A stretch of 7,934 bases of DNA from Candidatus Segetimicrobium genomatis (GTDB taxonomy: Bacteria > Sysuimicrobiota > Sysuimicrobiia > Sysuimicrobiales > Segetimicrobiaceae), in NCBI GenBank assembly GCA_005883865.1, contig VBAO01000015.1:1-7934 (forward strand), read 5' to 3'. Both the position numbers and the translations under genes were made by a program. Positions 1 through 5,415 of this stretch are shown here, in pieces. The notes below the pieces were generated by a model. The model made no database searches. It saw only the letters and a list, made by a program, of their open reading frames with translations, and was not told the origin of the DNA. How positions within the stretch are numbered: position 1 is the stretch's first letter; each line of letters opens with the position of its first letter.

Positions 1-55
1 AGGGTGAGGGAGGGGCCACCGAGAAGTCATAGAGGGCATTCTTACAGTAGAAGGC

Positions 56-74
56 ATGATCGACAGGGCATCAT
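56..74. promoter_or_regulatory. Inverted repeat ATGAT-N9-ATCAT upstream of korA, possible operator
   Basis: ATGAT (56-60) and ATCAT (70-74) form a dyad with a 9-base spacer inside the only AT-rich stretch before korA (about 28-90). GGCAT also repeats directly at 35-39, 53-57 and 67-71. The place fits a promoter or operator region, but the dyad does not match the Fur, PerR or Zur boxes I know, and no good -35/-10 pair reads toward korA. Confidence 0.22.
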
Positions 75-110
75 ATCTAAGGATGCAAAACCGGGTTGAC
101 CGCGCGGGGG

Positions 111-127
111 GCGCCCCACGAGGGCGC
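111..127 (+). repeat. Perfect 6-bp GC hairpin in the korA upstream region
   Basis: GCGCCC (111-116) and GGGCGC (122-127) form a perfect stem around the loop CACGA. A 9-base direct repeat CGCGCGGGG flanks it at 101-109 and 133-141. No T-run follows, so it is not a classical terminator for an upstream gene. It lies about 45 bases before the korA start and may be part of the korA mRNA leader. Confidence 0.35.
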
Positions 128-157
128 AGGGACGCGCGGGGAACCCAGCCTTGACCG

Positions 158-164
158 GGGGTGA
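158..164 (+). promoter_or_regulatory. Ribosome binding site of korA
   Basis: GGGGTGA matches the 3' part of the consensus AGGAGGTGA and stands 7 bases before GTG 172. It decides for GTG 172 over TTG 151 and ATG 193, neither of which has a comparable site. Confidence 0.55.
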
Positions 165-171
165 GCAGGGC

Positions 172-1938
172 GTGGCAAAACGGCGTAACGACATGACGAT
201 CAGGCTGGCGGGCGAAGCCGGCCAGGGGGTAGAGTCCGGCGGAGCCGGGTTTGCGAAGGCCCTGAGTCACGGCGGGCTCCATCTGCACGCGTTTGCGGAG
301 TACATGTCCCGGATCCGCGGCGGGCTCAACTTCTTCCAGATCAGGGTGTCGGACCATCCGTTGTGGGCGCACACCGAGGGCGTCCACATGCTCCTCGCGT
401 TCAGCCCGGAGACCATGAGCCAGTACGGGTCCCACATCGTGCCCGGCGGGGCGCTCATGTTCGACGACGCGCTCAAGTTCGACCACGATGCGATCACCCG
501 CCGCAAGGCCCAACTGTACAGCATGCCCCTCACGAAGATCGCCCAGGAGATCGGCGGCAACAAGATTATGGCCAACACCTGCGGCCTGGGGGCGCTCGCC
601 GGCATCATCGAATATCCGTTCGAGTTCGTGGCCGGCGTCATCAAGCAGAACTTCGCGCGCAAGGGCGATGCGGTCGTGCAGGGCAACCTCAAGGTGGCCG
701 AAGAGGGCTACCGGGTCGGGCGGGAGCGGTACGCGGCGTCCTTCGATTGGAAGGTCTCGCCGCTGGCGGAGCGACCGGACCGGATGATGATCAACGGGAA
801 CCAGGCGCTGGCGGTCGGCGCGATCGCGGCGGGGTGCCGGTTCATGTCGGGGTACCCGATGACGCCGGCGAGCTCGGTCCTCGAATTCATGGCCGCCCAA
901 GCCCGGAAGCACGACATCGTGGTGAAGCAGACCGAGGACGAGATCGCGGCGATCCTCTTTGCGATCGGGGCGGGGAACGCGGGCGCCCGCGCGATGACCG
1001 CGACGAGCGGGGGCGGATTCTCGCTCATGGTTGAGGCCCTCGGGCTCGCAGGGATGGCGGAGGTCCCCGTGGTGATCGTCGAGGCGCAGCGGCCCGGCCC
1101 GTCGACCGGGATGCCCACCAAGACCGAGCAGGGGGATCTGCTCTTCGCGCTCTTCGCGAGCCAGGGGGAGTTTCCGCGGATCGTCCTCGCCCCGGGCACC
1201 CAGGAAGAGTGCTTCCACACCGCCACCCGGGCCTTCAACCTGGCGGAGAAGTGGCAGTGCCCGGTCATCGTCATGACCGATTTCTACCTGACCACGATGA
1301 TGCGCCTCATTCCCCCGGCGGAGTTCCCGATCGAGCGGGTGGCGATCGACCGGGGCGAGCTCCTGACCCCGGAGCAACTCGACCGCCTCGCCGAGCCGTA
1401 TCTGCGATACCGGGATACCCCGAGCGGGATCTCTCCGCGGGCGATGCCGGGCCATCCCAAAGCGGTCCACCAGGCCTGCAGCGATGAGCACGACGAGTAC
1501 GGCCATTTCGAGGACGAAGACAGCGCGAACCGGCTGATGATGGCGGGGAAGCGCTGGCGGAAGTTCCACAACATCGTCGAGGACCTGCGCGGCCCGACGA
1601 TCTACGGCCCGGAAGGCGCCAAGACCACGTTGATGGGCTGGGGGAGCTCGTACGGGGCGATGCGGGAGGCGGTCGACATCCTCAACGCCCGGGGCGCGCG
1701 GGCGAATCTCCTGCACTTCGTGGACATCTGGCCGTTCCCGGAGGCCAAGGCCACCCCCCTCATCGAGGCGGCCCGCGAGCTCGTCGCCGTGGAAGGCAAC
1801 CAGAGCGGCCAGTTTGCCCACCTGGTGCGCGCGGTGACCGGGAGGCGCCCGGACAAGATGGTCCTGCGGTGGGACGGCAGGCCGCTCAGCTCCGAGTACA
1901 TCATCCAGCGTCTCGAGGAGGCCAAGGTCCATGCTTGA
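172..1938 (+). CDS. korA: 2-oxoacid:ferredoxin oxidoreductase, fused gamma-alpha subunit
   Basis: With KorB it oxidatively decarboxylates a 2-oxoacid (2-oxoglutarate or pyruvate) to acyl-CoA in the cytoplasm and passes electrons to ferredoxin. At 588 aa it has the fused layout: an N-terminal gamma domain (about residues 8-190; GEAGQG at 14-19, SRIRGG at 46-51), then the alpha pyrimidine-binding domain. YPMTP starts at Y228, equivalent to the substrate-loop YPITP of archaeal enzymes, and RPGPSTGMPT spans 307-316, a family hallmark. The C-terminal third carries the transketolase C-terminal-like fold. I chose GTG 172 because GGGGTGA (158-164) lies 7 bases upstream and the product begins just before the conserved NDMTIRLAGE. 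TTG 151 (595 aa) and ATG 193 (581 aa) are in-frame alternatives with poorer ribosome sites. There is no ferredoxin domain, so the acceptor is encoded elsewhere. The family is secure; the preferred 2-oxoacid is not determined. Confidence 0.95.
   Translation: MAKRRNDMTIRLAGEAGQGVESGGAGFAKALSHGGLHLHAFAEYMSRIRGGLNFFQIRVSDHPLWAHTEGVHMLLAFSPETMSQYGSHIVPGGALMFDDALKFDHDAITRRKAQLYSMPLTKIAQEIGGNKIMANTCGLGALAGIIEYPFEFVAGVIKQNFARKGDAVVQGNLKVAEEGYRVGRERYAASFDWKVSPLAERPDRMMINGNQALAVGAIAAGCRFMSGYPMTPASSVLEFMAAQARKHDIVVKQTEDEIAAILFAIGAGNAGARAMTATSGGGFSLMVEALGLAGMAEVPVVIVEAQRPGPSTGMPTKTEQGDLLFALFASQGEFPRIVLAPGTQEECFHTATRAFNLAEKWQCPVIVMTDFYLTTMMRLIPPAEFPIERVAIDRGELLTPEQLDRLAEPYLRYRDTPSGISPRAMPGHPKAVHQACSDEHDEYGHFEDEDSANRLMMAGKRWRKFHNIVEDLRGPTIYGPEGAKTTLMGWGSSYGAMREAVDILNARGARANLLHFVDIWPFPEAKATPLIEAARELVAVEGNQSGQFAHLVRAVTGRRPDKMVLRWDGRPLSSEYIIQRLEEAKVHA
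1915..1921 (+). promoter_or_regulatory. Ribosome binding site of korB inside korA
   Basis: GAGGAGG sits within the last codons of korA, 9 bases before korB ATG 1931. It supports coupled translation of the two subunits. Confidence 0.75.
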
Positions 1939-2800
1939 CGTCAAGACCTACAACAACCCGATCAAGGTCACGTGGTGCCCGGGGTGCGGGGACTACGGGA
2001 TCCTGAACGCGGTGAAGAGCGCCCTCGCCCAGCTGGAGATCCACCCGCACGAGGTGATGTTCTTCTCGGGGATCGGGTGCGGCAGCAAGCTGCCGGACTA
2101 CATGAACGCGAACTCGTTCACGACGATTCACGGGCGGGCGCTGCCGGTCGCGATGGGGACGAAGCTCGCGAACCACGACCTGCACGTGATCTGCATCACC
2201 GGGGACGGGGATGGATACGGGATCGGGGGGAACCATTTCATCAACATCCTCCGCCGCAATCCCGACATCGTCCACATCGCCGAGAACAACATGGTGTACG
2301 GGCTGACGAAGGGGCAGTATGCCCCGACCAGCCAGCGCGGCTTCGTGGCCAGCACCACCCCGGAAGGCAGCATCGAGGTCGCGTTCAACCCGCTCACCAC
2401 CGCGATCAACGGCGGCGCGACGTTCGTCGCCCGCGGCTTCTCGGGGGATCCCAAGCATCTGACCAAGCTGATCATGGCCGCGATCCAGCACAAGGGGTAC
2501 GCGCTGGTCGACGTGCTCCAGCCGTGCGTGATCTACAACAAGGTCAATACCTACGATTACTACCGGGAGCGGGTCTACAAGCTCGAGGAGGCGGGGCACG
2601 ACCCCAAGGACCGCGACACCGCCTGGCGCCGGGCGCACGAATGGGGCGACAAGATTCCGATCGGAATCCTCTACCAGGTGACCGGCGAGCCGACCTACGA
2701 GGATCAGGTCTCCGAGCTCAAGGCCGGCCCCGTCGCCAAGCGAACGCTTCAGCCGCTCACCCGGGCGCAGGCGGACGCGCTGCGCCAGGAGTTCTTCTAA
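1931..2800 (+). CDS. korB: 2-oxoacid:ferredoxin oxidoreductase, beta subunit
   Basis: This is the thiamine-diphosphate and [4Fe-4S] subunit and the partner of KorA. Its 289 aa are normal for the family. Four cysteines fit the cluster ligands: C16 and C19 in WCPGCG, C50 in GIGCGSK and C199 in QPCVIYN, spaced as in Sulfolobus-type enzymes. The ThDP/Mg motif begins GDGDGYGIGGNH at 91-102 and closes with the Asn pair N119-N120. GLTKGQYAPTS (124-134) is the usual segment after it. ATG 1931 lies inside the end of korA (8-base overlap), and GAGGAGG at 1915-1921 leaves a 9-base spacer, so translation is probably coupled to korA and gives equal amounts of both subunits. The next gene starts 11 bases after the stop. 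The family is secure; substrate (2-oxoglutarate or pyruvate) cannot be told from motifs alone. Confidence 0.96.
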   Translation: MLDVKTYNNPIKVTWCPGCGDYGILNAVKSALAQLEIHPHEVMFFSGIGCGSKLPDYMNANSFTTIHGRALPVAMGTKLANHDLHVICITGDGDGYGIGGNHFINILRRNPDIVHIAENNMVYGLTKGQYAPTSQRGFVASTTPEGSIEVAFNPLTTAINGGATFVARGFSGDPKHLTKLIMAAIQHKGYALVDVLQPCVIYNKVNTYDYYRERVYKLEEAGHDPKDRDTAWRRAHEWGDKIPIGILYQVTGEPTYEDQVSELKAGPVAKRTLQPLTRAQADALRQEFF

Positions 2801-2802
2801 TC

Positions 2803-2808
2803 GGAGGG
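2803..2808 (+). promoter_or_regulatory. Ribosome binding site of the Fur-family gene
   Basis: GGAGGG lies 3 bases before GTG 2812 and just after the korB stop. The spacer is shorter than usual, which may lower initiation and make expression depend on ribosomes finishing korB. Confidence 0.6.
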
Positions 2809-2811
2809 TCC

Positions 2812-3315
2812 GTGTCCGCGGCGTCGCAGCGGATTGCGGAGAAGGCCGGCCAAGAGACCGTCGTCGGCACGGTCGACGAGCGGCTCGGCGTTCTCCAACG
2901 GGAAGGCTACCGGGCGACGCCCCAGCGCCGCGCGATCCTCGAGAGCATGCTCAGCGCGGGCCGGGAGAACGTCAGCGCGGAAGAGATCTGCCGCCGCGCG
3001 CGGGCGGCGTGCCCCACGGTCAATCTCGCGACCACGTACCGCACGCTGGACCTCTTGGGGAGACTGGGGATGGTCCGGCGCTTTTCCTGCGGCGACGGCC
3101 GGAGCGTGTTCTGCCCAAACGCCCGCCCGCACTACCACGGGGCCTGCCTCCGGTGCGGGGCCGTCATCGACATCCCGCGCGGCCGGGTCACCAAGGCCCT
3201 CGAGCAGGAACAGTCCAAGCTCACCGACGGAGCGTTTGTGGTGGTGGGCCACCGCATCGAGTTCTACGGCTATTGCGCCGGGTGCCGGACCACCGCGTCG
3301 GCGCCCGGCGCCTGA
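2812..3315 (+). CDS. Fur-superfamily metal-responsive transcription regulator
   Basis: A 167-aa DNA-binding repressor of the Fur/PerR/Zur superfamily. The winged helix covers about residues 24-92 and includes the recognition-helix signature LATTYRTLDLL (72-82). The dimerisation domain has the structural zinc pairs C112-x2-C115 and C155-x2-C158. The end, GHRIEFYGYC (146-155), resembles PerR. The regulatory site looks altered: H107, H109 and D120 are present, but C101 stands where PerR has an Asp, and N53 stands where PerR has the N-terminal His. Eight cysteines in 167 residues is many. Start GTG 2812 follows GGAGGG (2803-2808) by only 3 bases, and no other good in-frame start lies before the HTH. 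Position right after korAB suggests that it senses iron, zinc or peroxide and may control this operon, which is inference. Fur, PerR or Zur identity is open. Confidence 0.92.
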   Translation: MSAASQRIAEKAGQETVVGTVDERLGVLQREGYRATPQRRAILESMLSAGRENVSAEEICRRARAACPTVNLATTYRTLDLLGRLGMVRRFSCGDGRSVFCPNARPHYHGACLRCGAVIDIPRGRVTKALEQEQSKLTDGAFVVVGHRIEFYGYCAGCRTTASAPGA

Positions 3316-3322
3316 CCGGTTG

Positions 3323-4180
3323 ATGCGCGCGAACCCGGCCGCCCTGGTCGCGGTGGCCGGGCTCTTCATGGCCCTCGCCGTCCCCGCGTCCACGGAGGCC
3401 GGGCCGCTTCCCTCCGGGCCGGCGACCACGCCGGGGACCCTGAGCGCCGACGACATCGCCGTCGACAGCCGGGGAGCCACGCTCGTGGCCAAAGGGCACG
3501 TGGCCGCGGCGTACGGCACGTTGCGCGTCATGAGCGACGTCCTGCGGGTCAACCGGGCCGCGGGCACCGCGACCTTCAGCGGCCGCGTGGCCCTCACGGA
3601 CCCGAAGGGGCGGGCCTCCGCCCAGGAAGTCACGCTTACCGTCGCCCGCGGGGAACGGGTCACCATGGCGGTCCTGAGCGGTCGCGCGTCGGTTGAGACC
3701 CCGTCGTACGCGCTCCTGGCCGACCGGATCGTCGCCGATCGCGTGCGCGACCACCTGGACGCCGAAGGGAATGTCACGCTGTTCTCTCAGCCGGACCTGA
3801 TCGTGACCGGGGCCCGCCTTGCCTACGACGCGGGCAAGGAGCACGGGGTGATCTACGGGAACGCCGCCACCAGGGCCACGGTCCAGAACCGCGACGGCCG
3901 CATCCGCGGGCGATGGATCGAGGTGTTTCGCCAGGCCGGGCAGGCGATCGTCCACGGGCCCATCGAGGCGGAGGTCTTCGACGCCCGCCTCACCGGGGCG
4001 GACGCCACGATCGATCTCGGTCGGGGGAGCGCCGTCATCGCGGGTCAGGTGAAGGTGGTGCGCCGGCAGGGAACGCTCACGGCCGACCGGGTGACCGTCT
4101 TCTATCGAGCCGGCCGGTTCGTCGCCGAAGGCGCCACCCACATGACCCTCGGCGGTCTCGACGAGGCCTTCTCTCCGTAG
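3323..4180 (+). CDS. OstA/LptA-like exported beta-repeat protein
   Basis: A 285-aa exported protein. Residues 1-26 form a signal peptide (Arg near the start, hydrophobic core 6-20, likely cleavage near residue 26), with no later membrane segment. The rest is beta-rich and contains recurring A-x-G-x-V units, the glycines falling at 58 (AKGHV), 87 (FSGRV), 149 (AEGNV) and 241 (IAGQV). This is the look of the OstA/LptA/LptC beta-jellyroll family, whose members bridge the periplasm and carry lipopolysaccharide to the outer membrane. It is longer than a classic LptA (about 185 aa), so it may hold two OstA-like units. ATG 3323 follows the regulator stop by 7 bases; an in-frame TTG sits directly before it, and the ribosome site is poor. 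No lptB, lptC or lptD is visible nearby, so a role in lipid export is inferred from family resemblance only. Confidence 0.72.
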   Translation: MRANPAALVAVAGLFMALAVPASTEAGPLPSGPATTPGTLSADDIAVDSRGATLVAKGHVAAAYGTLRVMSDVLRVNRAAGTATFSGRVALTDPKGRASAQEVTLTVARGERVTMAVLSGRASVETPSYALLADRIVADRVRDHLDAEGNVTLFSQPDLIVTGARLAYDAGKEHGVIYGNAATRATVQNRDGRIRGRWIEVFRQAGQAIVHGPIEAEVFDARLTGADATIDLGRGSAVIAGQVKVVRRQGTLTADRVTVFYRAGRFVAEGATHMTLGGLDEAFSP

Positions 4181-4181
4181 G

Positions 4182-4571
4182 ATGTCCGCGATCTTTCGGT
4201 GGCTTGCCGCGATCGCGGCAGGCGCGGTTGTGTTCGAGGGGCTCGACGGGCTCGCCGCCCGCGGGCCGGCGATGGCATGGCTTGCGCTCGTATCCCCGTT
4301 CATCGCCGGGGCGATCACCGCGGAGGCGGCGGGCGGCGGCGCGGCCGGCCGGCTGCTCGCCTCCGCGGCCGTGGCCTGGGCCCGGATCGGCGCCGACCTG
4401 ACGGTCGGCCTCCTGCACGGCGTCCACCACTCGCTCGGGGTCGGGGCCGCCGTCGCGCTGGCCTTCGGCCTCCCGTGGATGGGGATGGCGGTCGGGGGCG
4501 GGGCGATCCAGATGGTGGCCCGCCGGGCGGCCCGGCGGGCCGGCTACGGCAACTCGCCGCGCGTTACGTAA
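4182..4571 (+). CDS. Small four-helix membrane protein, unknown function
   Basis: I do not recognise this 129-aa protein. It is rich in Ala and Gly, with four likely membrane segments at about residues 4-24, 30-50, 56-78 and 85-112. A His-rich turn (H79, H82, H83) lies between the last two, and a basic tail (RRAARR, 114-119) suggests a cytoplasmic C-terminus. Asp72 and Glu48 are charges in or next to membrane segments. ATG 4182 follows the preceding stop by one base (TAG-G-ATG), so it is probably translated by reinitiation from the OstA/LptA-like gene and may work with that protein at the envelope. It is the last gene of the plus-strand run. Its final 9 codons overlap the 3' end of the converging TPR gene. 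That it is a real gene is supported by the coupling and the hydrophobic pattern. Confidence 0.68.
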   Translation: MSAIFRWLAAIAAGAVVFEGLDGLAARGPAMAWLALVSPFIAGAITAEAAGGGAAGRLLASAAVAWARIGADLTVGLLHGVHHSLGVGAAVALAFGLPWMGMAVGGGAIQMVARRAARRAGYGNSPRVT

Positions 4572-5200
4572 TTGTAGACGGTCCGGTCGCGGTAGGCGAG
4601 GGCGAACTGAACGGCGGCCTCCCCGGTGCGGCCGACCCGGCTGTACGCGGTCCCCAGCATGTAGCGGATCGCGCTGTTGCCGGGGTCCAGCTTGACGCTA
4701 TCTTCCCACTGCGCGATGGTGTTCTTGGCGTCCTGCCGGTCCGCGTAGATGTAGCCCAGGTATCCGTGGTTCATCGCGTTGCGAGGCTCCCGCCGGGTGA
4801 TCTCCAGGAATTCCTCGAGCGCCGTGCGGTGCTCGCGCTCCACGAACCACGACGCGAATGCGAGCTCGTAGCGGGCCAGCAGGTTGCTCGGATCTCGCTG
4901 GACCTCCCCCGAGGCGGCGGCCATGATGTGACGGCTCAGTTCCCGCCGGTGGTCTTCGCCGCCGGTCATCTTGTCGATCTGCTTGAGCATATGCCACCAG
5001 TCGATCAACGACCCTTCGTGCGCATACACCAGCGCCAGCCGCAGCGCCACCTCGGGATCCGACGTCGAGGCGAGTTGGGACTTGAGACCGGGGATGAGGG
5101 ACCGCCAACTCTCCCCGGCGTGTTGAGCGCCGGCGGGCGCGATGAAGAACGCGCTGAGGGCCACACCGGCGGCGACAATTCCAGCCGCAATGCGCAGCAT
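4544..5200 (-). CDS. Exported tetratricopeptide-repeat protein
   Basis: A 218-aa secreted or periplasmic helical-repeat protein. Residues 1-25 are a signal peptide (MLRIAAG..., hydrophobic core, cleavage expected after APAGA, giving Q26 as the mature N-terminus). There is no Cys at the cleavage point, so it is not a lipoprotein. Three TPR-like units of 34 residues lie at about 107-140, 141-174 and 175-208, with phase marks at the ends (REPRN 137-141, LDPGN 171-175) and the family Gly/Ala/Tyr positions (GYLGYIYA, YMLGTAYS). A helical region at 49-100 may be a divergent repeat. TPRs bind proteins, so it is probably a scaffold; nothing shows an enzyme activity. Start ATG 5200 has a near-perfect AGGAGG 8 bases upstream. 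It converges on and overlaps the membrane-protein gene. I infer no specific partner. Confidence 0.88.
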   Translation of the reverse strand: MLRIAAGIVAAGVALSAFFIAPAGAQHAGESWRSLIPGLKSQLASTSDPEVALRLALVYAHEGSLIDWWHMLKQIDKMTGGEDHRRELSRHIMAAASGEVQRDPSNLLARYELAFASWFVEREHRTALEEFLEITRREPRNAMNHGYLGYIYADRQDAKNTIAQWEDSVKLDPGNSAIRYMLGTAYSRVGRTGEAAVQFALAYRDRTVYNYVTRGELP

Positions 5201-5208
5201 CCGTTCGA

Positions 5209-5214
5209 CCTCCT
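5209..5214 (-). promoter_or_regulatory. Ribosome binding site of the TPR gene
   Basis: AGGAGG on the minus strand, 8 bases before ATG 5200, is the strongest Shine-Dalgarno in the window and fixes this start. It overlaps a TAG (5213-5215) that closes a 32-codon open frame upstream. Confidence 0.8.
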
Positions 5215-5300
5215 AAGCCGCGCTGAGCCCGGGCGAGATGAATTCGACGCGCGAGGGGCTTTCCCCCGCTGCCGTGTGGTGACCACCCAGCGCATTGATG

Positions 5301-5306
5301 AATATA
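5301..5306 (-). promoter_or_regulatory. Possible -10 element for the TPR gene
   Basis: TATATT on the minus strand is the most AT-rich hexamer in the 215-base gap between the GGDEF/HD-GYP and TPR genes. It would start a transcript near 5294, leaving a leader of about 95 bases before ATG 5200. No good -35 box lies at the right distance, so the call is weak. Confidence 0.3.
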
Positions 5307-5360
5307 CCCATCGCACGCCCCAGAAGTGCCGCCGACTCAATGGAGCAATGCGCGCAGTTT

Positions 5361-5384
5361 GGGGGAACATCGTCCTCGTCCCCC
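5361..5384. repeat. Inverted repeat after the GGDEF/HD-GYP gene
   Basis: GGGGGA (5361-5366) pairs with TCCCCC (5379-5384) around a 12-base loop, about 30 bases beyond the GGDEF/HD-GYP stop. A second small stem, GCCGC-CCC-GCGGC on the minus strand, abuts that stop (5403-5415). Neither is followed by a T-run, so termination there is possible but not shown. Confidence 0.28.
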
Positions 5385-5415
5385 GGCCCGGGCCTCTCAG
5401 ACGCCGCGGGGCGGC

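Noticed and set aside
3..32. Frame ending GEGGATEKS then TAG, possible tail of an upstream plus-strand gene
   Set aside because: The codons are plausible, but nine residues are too few to support a gene; chance cannot be excluded.
1..57. Minus-strand open frame from ATG 57 running off the left edge, with TATGAT at 70-75 as a possible -10
   Set aside because: Only 19 codons, no ribosome site, no -35 box and a Pro/Ser-rich product; not enough to call a divergent gene.
96..101. TTGACC as a -35 box for korA
   Set aside because: No -10-like hexamer occurs 16-19 bases downstream, where the sequence is a run of G and C.
1901..2638. 245-codon minus-strand frame opposite korB
   Set aside because: Antisense shadow of a gene with catalytic motifs; no recognisable domain and no ribosome site.
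1972..2811. Plus-strand frame that reads through korB in another phase and continues into the Fur-family gene
   Set aside because: Only the part from 2812 has Fur motifs and a ribosome site; the rest is an out-of-phase reading of korB.
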